A DNA stretch of 64,000 bases from Chitinophaga sp. LS1 (GCF_034274695.1 NZ_CP128362.1:3288501-3352500), one strand, 5' to 3'. Counted from the first letter of the stretch, positions 25,602-34,862 are shown. Notes: a model not told the origin generated them from the sequence alone. Made by a program: numbers and translations.

Positions 25602-26807
25602 ATGATAAATTTAAAACAACTCTATAGGAACAGACTATTCAATATTGGTTTACATATTGCAGTATGGACCTGTTTCCTGTTCTTTCCCTTTTTTATCTAT
25701 AGGATCAGGATTCAGCATCCTTGGTTCTTTGTACGTGAAATTGTGGATAACCTCTTTCTGATAGGGGTGTTTTACCTCAATTTTTACTTCCTTATTCCCC
25801 GCTTTTTTACCATCAAGAAAATTGTCTATTACCTGTCCTTTGTGGTCATGGTACTGGTTTTTGTGATTATGCAGCAGGCAGTTTCCGAATATGTGTTCTG
25901 GAAAGTGTATGCGAAAGAAGACGCAGCCTTACACCAGTCGGGGCAGGAGGGGCTTATGCCACCGTCCATGTACCATTATTATCATGACCGGCCACATGGA
26001 GGAGTAGATTTCCGGGAAAGACCTCCGCTGGCATTTGACGACGGGTCGGTAAATGGAAAGATCCCAACCTTTCTGGACGATATTTTGTTTCCAGAAATAC
26101 TGCGAAAGACGGTTTTTACTGCCCTGCTCATGTTGTTTATGAGTGGTTTTATCAAGATTGCCCAGGAGTGGTTTAAGTCTGAACAGCAGCGTGAAGCCCT
26201 TAAACTGGAGAATTTAAACGCCGAATTAAAATTTTTAAAGTCTCAGATTAATCCTCACTTCCTTTTTAACTGTCTAAACACTATCTACTCACTGGCACAT
26301 AAACATTCTGCACAGACCGAGCATGCTATTATTAAGCTCTCGACCATCCTGCGGTACATGATTTATGAGTCAAATGAGGACAAGGTACAGCTACAACAGG
26401 AACTGCAATATCTGGAAGATTATATTGATATTCAGAGACTTAGGCTGCCAGAGGATATCGTCGTGGATTATGCAGTACAGGGCAATCCGGCAGGATTACG
26501 TATTGAACCCATGCTCCTGGTCCCATTCGTAGAGAATGCATTTAAGCACGGTATCAGTTATGCGGAACCTTCTTTTATTGCCATTGCGGTGGCGATTGAA
26601 AGGAATCAGGTACGACTGGTGGTGGAAAATGCTGTTTTCAGACAGCGGATGGCCGAAAAAGGGGGGATTGGTTTACAAAATGTAAAAAAGAGATTGGAAT
26701 TACTCTATACTGAAGACCACGAGCTTGAAATAACAGAAGCTGAAAACCAATTTATTGTTGATCTTAAAATCGAGCTGAAAAATGATCAGGTGTATAGCGG
26801 TGGATGA
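25602..26807 (+). CDS. LytS/YehU-type sensor histidine kinase
   Basis: The start chosen is ATG 25602 (MINLKQLYRNRLFNIGLHIAVW); a GTG at 25575 is possible. About 400 residues: three N-terminal membrane segments, a poorly conserved loop (about 105-160), a fourth membrane segment near 180, a coiled linker, then the His_kinase domain. The phospho-acceptor is His219 in QINPHFLFNCLNTI, and ATP-binding motifs are PFVENAFKHGI and GGIGLQNVKKRL. It overlaps the response regulator by 26 bases, so the two form a pair. The signal is unknown. Confidence 0.9.
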   Translation: MINLKQLYRNRLFNIGLHIAVWTCFLFFPFFIYRIRIQHPWFFVREIVDNLFLIGVFYLNFYFLIPRFFTIKKIVYYLSFVVMVLVFVIMQQAVSEYVFWKVYAKEDAALHQSGQEGLMPPSMYHYYHDRPHGGVDFRERPPLAFDDGSVNGKIPTFLDDILFPEILRKTVFTALLMLFMSGFIKIAQEWFKSEQQREALKLENLNAELKFLKSQINPHFLFNCLNTIYSLAHKHSAQTEHAIIKLSTILRYMIYESNEDKVQLQQELQYLEDYIDIQRLRLPEDIVVDYAVQGNPAGLRIEPMLLVPFVENAFKHGISYAEPSFIAIAVAIERNQVRLVVENAVFRQRMAEKGGIGLQNVKKRLELLYTEDHELEITEAENQFIVDLKIELKNDQVYSGG

Positions 26808-27492
26808 TGAACCACTGGCATTGGAAATTATTACAGACTTTGCGAAGAAAATACCCTTTCTTCAGCTGGTGGGTACATTTGAAAATGCTGCAGAAGCATT
26901 GCGCTTTTTACAGGAGGATCGGGTAGACCTGTTGTTCCTGGATATTAAAATGCCTGACATTACGGGTATACAATTCATGAAGTCGTTGAAGTATCCGCCT
27001 ATGGTGGTGTTTACAACGGCGTATGGAGAATATGCGCTGGAAGGCTTTGATCTGGAAGTCGTGGATTACCTGTTAAAGCCGGTACCATTTGAGCGATTCC
27101 TCAGGGCAGCTACCAAGGCACTGGAACTGCAGACGATGTCGCAGCAAAAGAATAATGATAACAATAACAATCATGTGAGTGATTATATCTTCATTAAAAC
27201 AGAGTACAAGATCATTAAGATCAACCTGGAAGATATTCTCTTCATAGAAGCACTGAAAGATTATACGAAGATTTATACACCTTTTCAACCAGTACTGACT
27301 TTACGTAGTTTAAAGTCGTTTGAGACAAGATTGCCATCGGACAAGTTTATCAGGGTACACCGCTCTTATGTGGTGTCTTTAAATAAGATTAACTCTGTGG
27401 AGAAGAATACGGTAATGATCGCGAATCAGAGTATTCCGATCAGTGATGGGTATAGAGAGAAGTTTTATGATGTGATAAATAGAAATAGCTAA
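26782..27492 (+). CDS. LytTR family response regulator
   Basis: This 236-residue regulator has a receiver domain (about 1-120) with acidic residues in CIAVDDEPLAL, the phospho-acceptor Asp54 in LLFLDIKMPDITG, and Lys in YLLKPVPFERFL. A Gln/Asn-rich linker (about 120-137) leads to a LytTR DNA-binding domain (about 140-235) with FIKTEYKIIKINLEDILFIE and FIRVHRSYVVSLNKI. It is the partner of the overlapping sensor kinase. Target genes are unknown; LytTR sites are short direct repeats that I could not identify here. Confidence 0.92.
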   Translation: MIRCIAVDDEPLALEIITDFAKKIPFLQLVGTFENAAEALRFLQEDRVDLLFLDIKMPDITGIQFMKSLKYPPMVVFTTAYGEYALEGFDLEVVDYLLKPVPFERFLRAATKALELQTMSQQKNNDNNNNHVSDYIFIKTEYKIIKINLEDILFIEALKDYTKIYTPFQPVLTLRSLKSFETRLPSDKFIRVHRSYVVSLNKINSVEKNTVMIANQSIPISDGYREKFYDVINRNS

Positions 27493-27533
27493 ATAAAAAT
27501 GGCCTTTGCGGTAGCAAAGGCCATTTTTATTTA
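27490..27533. terminator. Perfect 20-bp hairpin terminator
   Basis: The arms 27490-27509 and 27514-27533 are exact inverse complements with a GGTA loop. The left arm begins inside the stop codon of the response-regulator gene. The A/T-rich stem base lets it act in both directions, between convergent genes. Confidence 0.8.
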
Positions 27534-27540
27534 GACCCCT

Positions 27541-27569
27541 AAAAAGCTTTCCGAAGGCAAAAGCTTTTT
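27541..27569 (-). terminator. Terminator for the cysteine desulfurase gene
   Basis: A 10-bp stem AAAAAGCTTT/AAAGCTTTTT (27541-27550 with 27560-27569). Read on the minus strand, its loop includes CTTCGG and the stem ends in a T-run. It lies just beyond the minus-strand stop at 27578. Confidence 0.65.
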
Positions 27570-27577
27570 GGATTTAT

Positions 27578-28741
27578 TTAGATGATTTCTTTCAGTTTAG
27601 CTACTACCCGGTCTACTTCCTCCTTCGTATTGTGCTTACTAAAGGAGAACCTCACTGCAATCATATTTGGGTTGCTGCTAATGGCACGGATCACATGAGA
27701 ACCTGCATCCGCACCGGATGTACACGCACTACCACCAGAAGCACAAATACCATTTATATCCAGGTTGAACAGCAGCATCTCACTCTTCTCCGTTTTAGGG
27801 AAGCTTACATTTAACACTGTATACAGGCTACGGCCATACAGATCTCCATTGAAGTCTACACCTGGAATCTCTGTTTTCAGCTTCTCAGCCATATACATAC
27901 GCAATCCGTTGATATACTCTTTATGTTCTTCATGATGAGCAGTAGCCAATTCCAATGCCCTGGCAAAACCTACTATACCATACAGATTTTCTGTACCGGC
28001 GCGCATATTCCTTTCCTGTGAACCACCCTGAATGAACGGGGTGATCTTCACATTCTCGTTTATATATAGGATACCCACGCCTTTAGGGCCATGGAACTTA
28101 TGTCCTGCACCATTGATAAAGTGAACAGGGGTATTGCGCAGGTCAAAAGGGTAGTGACCCACTGTCTGTACTGTATCTGAGTGGAAGATGGCGTCAAACT
28201 CTTTGCAGAGGTTACCAACAGCATGCATATCCAGCAGGTTGCCGATCTCGTTGTTCGCATGCATGAGTGTGACCAGGCAGCGCTCTTTGGAGGTAGAGAG
28301 GAGTTCACGCAGGTGGTTCATGTCTACATGTCCATTTGGCAGCAGCTTTACATAGCTCAGTTTGATATTGTCACGTACATGCAGGTGCTCTACAGAGTGG
28401 AGGGTGGCATGGTGTTCGATCTCAGAACTGATGATATGTCGGCAGCCGAGGTTATGGATGGCAGCGCTGATAGCGGTATTGCTGGATTCCGTACCGCCTG
28501 AAGTAAAGAAGATCTCTCCCGGATGGGCATTCAGTATTTTGGCTACTGACTTGCGCGCATTCTCAATGGCGAGGCGTGACTCCCGGCCATAGGAATAGAT
28601 GGAAGAAGGATTTCCAAACTTTTCCGTCATGAAAGGCAGCATCACATCCAGCACATCCTGGTCAAGCGGCGTGGTCGCTGCGTTGTCAAAATAAATTCTG
28701 TTCAAGGTGGTTAGGTGGTTTTTGATCTGATAAAACGCCAT
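27578..28741 (-). CDS. Cysteine desulfurase (NifS/IscS family)
   Basis: This PLP enzyme takes sulfur from cysteine for iron-sulfur clusters or tRNA thiolation. The start chosen is ATG 28741 (MAFYQIKNHLTTLNRIYFDN); the frame is open further upstream but runs through a terminator hairpin. A TTG just before NRIYFDN would also give a family-typical N-terminus. Motifs: YFDNAATTPLD, FTSGGTESSN, HANNEIGN, HSDTVQT, the PLP Lys in GAGHKFHGPKG and the catalytic Cys in ASGGSACTSG. The length of 387 residues suits IscS/NifS. No isc partners are adjacent. Confidence 0.92.
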   Translation of the reverse strand: MAFYQIKNHLTTLNRIYFDNAATTPLDQDVLDVMLPFMTEKFGNPSSIYSYGRESRLAIENARKSVAKILNAHPGEIFFTSGGTESSNTAISAAIHNLGCRHIISSEIEHHATLHSVEHLHVRDNIKLSYVKLLPNGHVDMNHLRELLSTSKERCLVTLMHANNEIGNLLDMHAVGNLCKEFDAIFHSDTVQTVGHYPFDLRNTPVHFINGAGHKFHGPKGVGILYINENVKITPFIQGGSQERNMRAGTENLYGIVGFARALELATAHHEEHKEYINGLRMYMAEKLKTEIPGVDFNGDLYGRSLYTVLNVSFPKTEKSEMLLFNLDINGICASGGSACTSGADAGSHVIRAISSNPNMIAVRFSFSKHNTKEEVDRVVAKLKEII

Positions 28742-28806
28742 TGGCGGGTACAAATGTCCAACTTTTTTTAATAAAACAGCACCGATTTCTTTGGCGCATA
28801 CCCACC

Positions 28807-28847
28807 AAAAAAAACGCTTTTGCCGCGTAGGCAAAAGCGTTTTTTTT
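28807..28847. terminator. Perfect 18-bp hairpin terminator
   Basis: The arms 28807-28824 and 28830-28847 are exact inverse complements around a GCGTA loop, with eight A at one end and eight T at the other. It is an ideal rho-independent terminator on either strand. It ends the minus-strand phosphomutase transcript and separates it from the cysteine desulfurase gene. Confidence 0.9.
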
Positions 28848-28875
28848 CGGCTGGCGATTGCCTGCGTCGCTATTT

Positions 28876-30258
28876 TCAATGCATGAATTCTCTGATATCC
28901 TGCATTATTCTTTTAGCGATGTTATCTGCAGTCGTTTCATTCTGACTTTCAGAGTAAATCCTGATGATTGGCTCAGTATTGGAAGTTCTCAGGTGAACCC
29001 AATCCTTGTCGAACTCAATCTTCAGACCATCTTCGGTATTCACCGGCTGGTTCTTATACTTACCCTTGATCTTTTCAAAAATCGTCTTCACATCCACACC
29101 CTTATCCAGCTCGATCTTATTCTTTGAAATGAAGTAATCAGGATAGCTGTTTCTGATGGCCTTCAGGTTCTTCTTTGTATGTGCCACATGGCTCAGGAAC
29201 AAACCAATACCGATCAGCGCATCCCGACCATAGTGCAGGTCCGGAACGATGATACCACCGTTACCTTCACCACCGATCACAGCATTTACTTCCTTCATCT
29301 TCCTTACCACGTTCACCTCGCCTACAGCTGAAGGGTGATACTCCCCACCAGCTTTCAGGGTCACATCTTTCAGTGCCTGAGTAGAAGACAGGTTGGAAAC
29401 GGTATTACCTTTCCGGTGCTTCAGGATATAGTCAGCAACTGCAACCAGGGTATACTCTTCACCGAACATGCTGCCATCTTCGCAAACAAAGCAAAGACGA
29501 TCCACATCCGGATCTACGGCGATACCCAGATCTGCCTGTGACTTGTTTACTTCGTTGCTCAGCGCAGTCAGGTTCTCCGGCAGAGGCTCGGGATTGTGAC
29601 TGAACCGGCCATTCACTTCACCAAACAGTACTGTTACATCCTCCACACCCAGTGCTTTCAGCAAAGCCGGAATGAAGGTAGCACCAGTAGAGTTTACCGC
29701 ATCCACCACTACTTTAAAGTTGCGCGCTTTGATAGCCGCAACGTCTACCAGCGGGTAATTCAGGACCATATCTATATGCTTCTGCATATAGGTATCGTTC
29801 CTTTCATAAGTCCCCAGCTTGTTGACATCAGCAAAGGTAAAGTCTTCGCGGGCTGCAAGGTCCAGTACGACTGCACCATCCTCGCCGGAAATGAATTCGC
29901 CATCGCCGTTCAATAGCTTCAGAGCGTTCCATTCCTTTGGATTATGGCTGGCAGTCAGGATGATACCTCCGGCAGCATTTTCCATTTTTACCGCAATTTC
30001 TACCGTAGGGGTAGTGGAAAGGTCGAGGTCTACCACGTCCAGTCCCAAACCATTCAGGGTGGCAACAACCAGTTGCTTGACCATTTCACCGGAAATACGT
30101 CCGTCACGGCCAATAACTACTTTTTTGTTGTCAGATTGTTGTGTGAGCCAGGTCCCGAATGCTGCTGTAAATTTTACCACATCAAGAGGAGAAAGCCCTT
30201 CGCCGGGTTTTCCTCCGATGGTTCCGCGAATACCAGAAATAGATTTGATCAGTGCCAC
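28876..30258 (-). CDS. glmM: Phosphoglucosamine mutase / phosphohexomutase
   Basis: The enzyme interconverts hexosamine (or hexose) 6- and 1-phosphates; GlmM-type members make glucosamine-1-phosphate for cell-wall precursors. The start chosen is GTG 30258, giving VALIKSISGIRGTIGG, the usual N-terminus. Landmarks: GRDGRISG, the phospho-serine loop LTASHNPKEWNALK, metal-binding DPDVDRLCFV, the sugar loop GGEGNGGI, and the phosphate loop RTSNTEPIIRIY. About 460 residues. PMM/PGM specificity cannot be fully excluded, but the opening motif matches Bacteroidota GlmM. Confidence 0.85.
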   Translation of the reverse strand: MALIKSISGIRGTIGGKPGEGLSPLDVVKFTAAFGTWLTQQSDNKKVVIGRDGRISGEMVKQLVVATLNGLGLDVVDLDLSTTPTVEIAVKMENAAGGIILTASHNPKEWNALKLLNGDGEFISGEDGAVVLDLAAREDFTFADVNKLGTYERNDTYMQKHIDMVLNYPLVDVAAIKARNFKVVVDAVNSTGATFIPALLKALGVEDVTVLFGEVNGRFSHNPEPLPENLTALSNEVNKSQADLGIAVDPDVDRLCFVCEDGSMFGEEYTLVAVADYILKHRKGNTVSNLSSTQALKDVTLKAGGEYHPSAVGEVNVVRKMKEVNAVIGGEGNGGIIVPDLHYGRDALIGIGLFLSHVAHTKKNLKAIRNSYPDYFISKNKIELDKGVDVKTIFEKIKGKYKNQPVNTEDGLKIEFDKDWVHLRTSNTEPIIRIYSESQNETTADNIAKRIMQDIREFMH

Positions 30259-30621
30259 GAATTTCAATTTAATTAGAGAAGGCCAAAGATAAAGTTCCAA
30301 TTCTCAAATGACAAATTCCATATTTCCAACCCTTTGCGTATATACAAGCAATTTTTGTAAAGTGTACAAAAATTATATCCATTAGATGGCTGAATTCTCT
30401 CTTTCCGTTACTATATATTATATATAAGGTAAAATTTCATCAATTTGTGGCCATTTAGCATACTCAGCAAGTTTTAAAAACTATATTATTGGTTACTACC
30501 TTTTAATGGGATTTTAAACTTATCCTTCGATCTCGACATTCGGAATTTGGTATATTTGCCCCCTGTTTAAATTATTGTTAATAATTTATGCATTCTCAAG
30601 TACTAAAATGCACCACATTAC
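30259..30621. other. AT-rich divergent intergenic region
   Basis: About 360 bases without a gene lie between the divergent glmM and LTA-synthase-like genes. The left half is strongly AT-rich, with an alternating stretch around 30410-30425 (actatatattatatataagg). The right end holds the promoter-like boxes listed separately. I see no RNA gene or open frame of note. Confidence 0.5.
30526..30558 (+). promoter_or_regulatory. Promoter of LTA-synthase-like gene
   Basis: TATATTTG at 30551-30558 fits the TAnnTTTG -7 box of Bacteroidota exactly and is followed by C. TTCG at 30526-30529, 21 bases upstream, is one base off the TTTG -33 box. The gene starts 63 bases after the -7 box. Confidence 0.5.
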
Positions 30622-32652
30622 ATGAAATCATTTTGGAAGAATATACCTAAGTATATTCGATTTGTGATTGTTCAGGCCATATTCCTCTACCTTTTAACAT
30701 TGCTGTTTCGGTTGATATTTTATTTTTTCTTCTTTAAATCAACCGTTCACGATAATGGAGCCATTGCTAAAGCCTGGAATTTTGGTTTGCGCTTCGACAT
30801 TCGCCTGGCACTCTATGTCATGGTACCGTTGTTGATCATTGCCCTGATCTCCCGGAATTCCTTTTTTACAAAGACCTGGATAAGGAGATTCACGTTTATC
30901 TACCTTTTTATTATCTATTTGGTCCTGGTATGGATGTACATCTTTGACCTGGGGCATTATGCCTACCTCGGTCTGAGAATAGAACCATCGGTGATGCGCT
31001 TCCTGTCTGACGGGGAAAGGGGGGATAATGCGACCATGCTGTGGGAAACCTATCCTATTGTAAGGGTGGTGATCGCCGTTTGCCTCTTTATGTGGCTCAT
31101 GGGCCGTCAGTACAAAGGGCTGTACCGCCGTCTGAGCAAAGAAGCGCCGGTTTACCTGAAGACAGGCCGTTATACCAGCTGGACAGTGGGTATCATCCTG
31201 TTATTTGCCGCCGGCATTTATGGCAATGTGGCTTACTTCCCATTGCGCTGGAGCCAGGCTATGTTTAGCAGAGACAATGGTATTACCAGCTTAGGATTGA
31301 ACCCGGTTTTATATTACGTATCGAACCTGAGTGTACAGGCCGACACCTTTGACGAGAAAAAGACGAAGGAATTATACCCGACTATTGTGGATTACCTGGG
31401 TATAGACCACCCGGATGTGAATAACCTGAACTTTGAGCGGGAAATTCCCGGATCGTACGAGAAGAAGAAAATGAACGTGGTACTGGTCATGCTGGAATCA
31501 ACAGGGGCTTGTATCACCAGCATGTATGGCAACCCCATGCAGGCTACACCGAATATGAAGGCCCTGGCAGACAGTGGAATTCTCTTCAATCATTTCTATG
31601 TACCAGCTATCAGCACCGCCCGTACTGTGTACGGAGTGACAACGGGTGTGCCGGATGTGACAATCACCCAAACTGCCAGCCGCCATCCCAGAATGGTAGA
31701 CCAGCGGGTGATCATGGACCAGTTCAAGGGGTATGAAAAATACTATCTGCTGGGAGGAAATACCAACTGGGCAAATATACGTGCCGTGTTTACCAACAAT
31801 GTGGCAGGCGTAAAAGTGTATGAAGAAGGGATGTACAGTGCACCCAAGGCTGATGTATGGGGAATTGCTGACTATGACCTGGTAAATGAGGCCGATAAGT
31901 TGTTCAAAGATGCTAATAACAGAAAGCAGCCGTTCATCGCTTTTCTGCAACTGGCTGATAATCATCCTCCATACACCACTACTACCGGTGGTGGCGGATT
32001 TAAAAAGGTAACAGAGAAGGATATCGACATGGCGAAGTTTAAAGAAGCCGGTTTTGTATCTATCGATCAGTTCAATGCCCTCCGTTATGAAGATTACAAC
32101 GTAGGCCACCTGATAGATCAGGCGCGCAAAAACGGCTACCTGGACAATACCATCTTTATCATGTTCGGCGACCATAACTGTAGCCTCAATCCTTACCACT
32201 TCATGCCGGTACCGGAATATGAACTTGGTAGTGGTGGGGTACATGCTACCTGCTTTATATATGCGCCGGGTACAATACAACCTGCGAAGATCAATTACCC
32301 GGTGAGCCTGGTAGATGTATATCCAACTATGGCGAAGCTGGTAGGTATGCCAGTGAAGAACTACACCATGGGTAGGGATATGCTGGATTCTACCATTAAA
32401 ACCAGGTATATACTCAGTGTATATGCCAAGAACCTGATGACGCATATGGCAGTGATCGGGGATCAATACCAGTACGAGATAAATATGAAGACCGGGGAAC
32501 CGGCGCTATATGACCTGAAATCCAAAGATCCCATGAAGAATGTGGTGAAGGAGCTGCCGGATACGGCAAAAGGGCTGGACAGGCTGGCGAAGGCGATGTA
32601 TGAGAGTACGAGGTATCTGATGTTTAATAATAAGAAGCCAAACGCTAAATAG
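30622..32652 (+). CDS. LTA-synthase-family membrane phosphotransferase/sulfatase-fold protein
   Basis: The protein has 676 residues. About five N-terminal membrane segments occupy the first 215 residues, followed by a large exported domain of the alkaline-phosphatase/sulfatase superfamily. Features: VVLVMLESTGACITSMYGN with metal-binding Glu, a STARTVYGVTTG segment at the expected nucleophile position (Thr, as in LtaS, not the Cys of sulfatases), FLQLADNHPPY and FIMFGDHNCSL. In the family these transfer phosphoglycerol or phosphoethanolamine to lipids or glycans. Bacteroidota lack teichoic acid, so the acceptor is unknown. It is not an FGE-dependent sulfatase. Confidence 0.82.
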   Translation: MKSFWKNIPKYIRFVIVQAIFLYLLTLLFRLIFYFFFFKSTVHDNGAIAKAWNFGLRFDIRLALYVMVPLLIIALISRNSFFTKTWIRRFTFIYLFIIYLVLVWMYIFDLGHYAYLGLRIEPSVMRFLSDGERGDNATMLWETYPIVRVVIAVCLFMWLMGRQYKGLYRRLSKEAPVYLKTGRYTSWTVGIILLFAAGIYGNVAYFPLRWSQAMFSRDNGITSLGLNPVLYYVSNLSVQADTFDEKKTKELYPTIVDYLGIDHPDVNNLNFEREIPGSYEKKKMNVVLVMLESTGACITSMYGNPMQATPNMKALADSGILFNHFYVPAISTARTVYGVTTGVPDVTITQTASRHPRMVDQRVIMDQFKGYEKYYLLGGNTNWANIRAVFTNNVAGVKVYEEGMYSAPKADVWGIADYDLVNEADKLFKDANNRKQPFIAFLQLADNHPPYTTTTGGGGFKKVTEKDIDMAKFKEAGFVSIDQFNALRYEDYNVGHLIDQARKNGYLDNTIFIMFGDHNCSLNPYHFMPVPEYELGSGGVHATCFIYAPGTIQPAKINYPVSLVDVYPTMAKLVGMPVKNYTMGRDMLDSTIKTRYILSVYAKNLMTHMAVIGDQYQYEINMKTGEPALYDLKSKDPMKNVVKELPDTAKGLDRLAKAMYESTRYLMFNNKKPNAK

Positions 32653-32655
32653 CAC

Positions 32656-32686
32656 CAGAGAGGGATGACATTGTCATCCCTCTCTG
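32656..32686. terminator. Perfect 15-base-arm hairpin terminator
   Basis: CAGAGAGGGATGACA (32656-32670) is the exact inverse complement of 32672-32686, with one central base. TATTTAA follows. It lies four bases after the stop of the LTA-synthase-like gene. Confidence 0.8.
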
Positions 32687-32691
32687 TATTT

Positions 32692-32735
32692 AATATCCGG
32701 TTGACGTTTGTGAAAGCAAACTCCAACCGGATATT
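32692..32735. repeat. Second inverted repeat, upstream of methyltransferase
   Basis: AATATCCGGTTG (32692-32703) pairs with CAACCGGATATT (32724-32735), with an inner stem GTTTG/CAAAC (32706-32710 with 32717-32721). It forms a tandem pair with the preceding terminator and ends 21 bases before the next start codon. It could be an operator or 5'-leader structure. Confidence 0.5.
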
Positions 32736-32756
32736 TAGTATCTTGCACTCCCAATT

Positions 32757-33530
32757 ATGATACTAGAAGCATATAACGATACGGACGTGGAAGTACAAAA
32801 ACAGTGGTTCAAAGATTGGTTCAATTCTCCCTATTATCACCTGCTGTACAACAACAGGGATAATAAAGAAGCTGCCTCATTTATCGACAAGTTGCTGGAA
32901 TACCTGCAACCAGCCGCCAGCGCAACCATGCTGGATGTAGCCTGCGGCCGTGGCCGTCACTCGCGCTACCTTGCGGACAAGGGCTTCTTTGTTACAGGGA
33001 TCGACCTGTCCATCAACAGTATCAATATTGCCAAAAAACTGGAAAATGATCACCTGACCTTTTTCCAGCACGATATGCGTCTCCCATTCTGGGTCAACTA
33101 CTTCGACCAGGTTTTCAACTTCTTCACCAGTTTTGGCTACTTCGAGTCCCAAAGGGAAAACGACAATGCGCTCCGCACCCTTAAAAACGCCCTCAAACCG
33201 GGGGGGAAACTCGTTCTGGACTACCTGAACAGCACTTATGTAGCCGATCATCTGGTAGGCAGCGAGATAAAAGAAGTAGACGATGTAGTCTTCGACATAC
33301 AGCGTGAGCTGGTAGACGGTCACTTTCACAAGCAGATCAATATCCTGGATCGTGCCCGCCTACAGCGTGCTTCCTTCACCGAAAGCGTATGCGCTTATAC
33401 TTTAGCCGACTTTGAAGAGATGTTCGCCCGTCAGGGTTTACAGATAACTGAGGTGTTTGGTGACTATCATTTCAATGCTTATAATGAGCAATTGTCACCC
33501 AGACTGATCATTATTGCCACAAAACCTTAG
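32757..33530 (+). CDS. Class I SAM-dependent methyltransferase
   Basis: The 257-residue protein has a Methyltransf_25/11 fold. Motif I is MLDVACGRGRHSRYLADKG (residues about 58-76), followed by VTGIDLSINSI, and FDQVFNFFTSFGYFES at the motif IV position. The substrate cannot be inferred. It begins a four-gene unit with PAP2 (two bases on), ZIP (overlap of four bases) and CNNM genes, so a role in lipid or envelope metabolism is possible. Confidence 0.85.
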   Translation: MILEAYNDTDVEVQKQWFKDWFNSPYYHLLYNNRDNKEAASFIDKLLEYLQPAASATMLDVACGRGRHSRYLADKGFFVTGIDLSINSINIAKKLENDHLTFFQHDMRLPFWVNYFDQVFNFFTSFGYFESQRENDNALRTLKNALKPGGKLVLDYLNSTYVADHLVGSEIKEVDDVVFDIQRELVDGHFHKQINILDRARLQRASFTESVCAYTLADFEEMFARQGLQITEVFGDYHFNAYNEQLSPRLIIIATKP

Positions 33531-33532
33531 AC

Positions 33533-34111
33533 ATGAAACAAGCATTGCTTCACCTGGACCATCAGTTGTTTAACCTGATCAATGGCCAATGGCATACGCC
33601 GTGGATGGATGCCTTTATTCCCATGCTAAGGGAACCTTTTATGTGGGCGCCATTATACCTTTTCCTCGGTCTGTTTGTCACGATCAACTTTGGTTGGAGA
33701 GGTTTCTGGTGGATTGCCTTTTTCCTGCTCACTTTTGGTCTTGCGGACCAGGGTAGTCTGCACATTAAGGACTTTTTCGACAGGGTAAGGCCCTGCCGTA
33801 ATCCGGACCTGGCGGGTACCGTGCGCATTCTGGTGAGTTATTGCCCACAGAGTGGTAGCTTTACTTCCAACCATGCAGCCAATCACTTTGCCCTGGGTAC
33901 CTTTTGTTTTTTAACTTTTCGCCATATCAACAAATGGTTGGCTTCCCTGTTTTTCCTGTGGGCACTTGCTATTTGCTATGCTCAGGTATACGTAGGGGTG
34001 CATTATCCGTTTGATGTAGCTGGCGGTGCCATATTAGGGATATTTTTAGGAGTAATGAGCGGCAGCTTTTTCCAGCGCCGTATCCGACTGGAACCTGAAC
34101 TAACGACATGA
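33533..34111 (+). CDS. PAP2-family membrane phosphatase
   Basis: The 192-residue protein has about five membrane segments and the three PAP2 signature motifs: KDFFDRVRP (K-x6-RP), SFTSNHAANHFAL (the PSGH-like motif with His) and VYVGVHYPFDVAGG (SR-x5-H-x3-D-like). Members remove phosphate from lipid phosphates such as phosphatidic acid or undecaprenyl pyrophosphate at the outer face of the inner membrane. Which lipid it uses is unknown. Confidence 0.88.
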   Translation: MKQALLHLDHQLFNLINGQWHTPWMDAFIPMLREPFMWAPLYLFLGLFVTINFGWRGFWWIAFFLLTFGLADQGSLHIKDFFDRVRPCRNPDLAGTVRILVSYCPQSGSFTSNHAANHFALGTFCFLTFRHINKWLASLFFLWALAICYAQVYVGVHYPFDVAGGAILGIFLGVMSGSFFQRRIRLEPELTT

Positions 34112-34839
34112 ACTGGCTTTTATTAATCATCATATTTGCTGCTACAATAGGTGGTGGTATTATTCCAATGGTGGTCAGGAAGGCAAATCCCAACCTGCCC
34201 ATTTACCTGCTGGCAATGTCCGGCGCCTGCCTCTTCGGCATCACTATCCTGCACCTGGTGCCGGAAGTGTATCACGAACTGGGGCACAAGGCTGGTATTT
34301 ACATAGTAGCCGGTTTTTTTCTTCAGGTAGCTTTACAACAATTATCACATGGTACAGAGCATGGGCATACCCACCTGCCACAGGGGGATCATGATCATGT
34401 GTCTATTACCCCTTTATTGCTGGGTCTTTCCGTACATGCATTTATGGAAGGAATTCCACTGGGGTTTCAGTTCGCAGACCCTGCAGCACTGTCTTCGCTG
34501 GTGATAGGGGTAGCTGCCCACAAGTTGCCGGAGGCGATGACTTTGATCACTGTTATGATGCATAGTCATCAGCATGGAGCGAAACTATGGCGTATTCTTC
34601 TTATCTTTTCGGCCGTCACTCCGGCCGCCGCAATACTGGCAGCCGTTCTGGGCAGTCACTCCGTGTATATTACAAACATTATCGTTTACCTGGTAGCGTT
34701 GGTGATCGGAGCGTTTTTGCATATATCCACAACCATTTTCTATGAAAGTGGTACACGTCATCATGAATTGAGCAAGCGGAAGGTGTTGGCCATAATGGCA
34801 GGACTCCTTTTAGCATTTCTTACTTTAATATTTGAATAA
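34108..34839 (+). CDS. ZIP family metal transporter
   Basis: This 243-residue protein has about eight membrane segments and the metal-site motifs of ZIP importers: HLVPEVYHELGHKAG in an early helix, LSVHAFMEGIPLGFQF in TM4 and VAAHKLPEAMTL in TM5. A His-rich loop (HGTEHGHTHLPQGDHDH) lies between. It probably moves Zn2+ or another divalent cation across the inner membrane. It overlaps the PAP2 gene by four bases (ATGA). Confidence 0.88.
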   Translation: MNWLLLIIIFAATIGGGIIPMVVRKANPNLPIYLLAMSGACLFGITILHLVPEVYHELGHKAGIYIVAGFFLQVALQQLSHGTEHGHTHLPQGDHDHVSITPLLLGLSVHAFMEGIPLGFQFADPAALSSLVIGVAAHKLPEAMTLITVMMHSHQHGAKLWRILLIFSAVTPAAAILAAVLGSHSVYITNIIVYLVALVIGAFLHISTTIFYESGTRHHELSKRKVLAIMAGLLLAFLTLIFE

Positions 34840-34862
34840 TTCTTTATTTTTAGGCTTTTAAT

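Noticed and set aside
31498..32466. 322-codon minus-strand frame opposite the LTA-synthase-like gene
   Set aside because: Composition (rich in His, Tyr, Cys) is that of an antisense shadow, and the plus-strand gene is clear over the same bases.
30622..32652. Sulfatase substrate for the FGE-like lipoprotein
   Set aside because: The nucleophile region has Thr/Ser (STARTVYG) and no CxPxR motif, so it belongs to the LTA-synthase/phosphotransferase branch.
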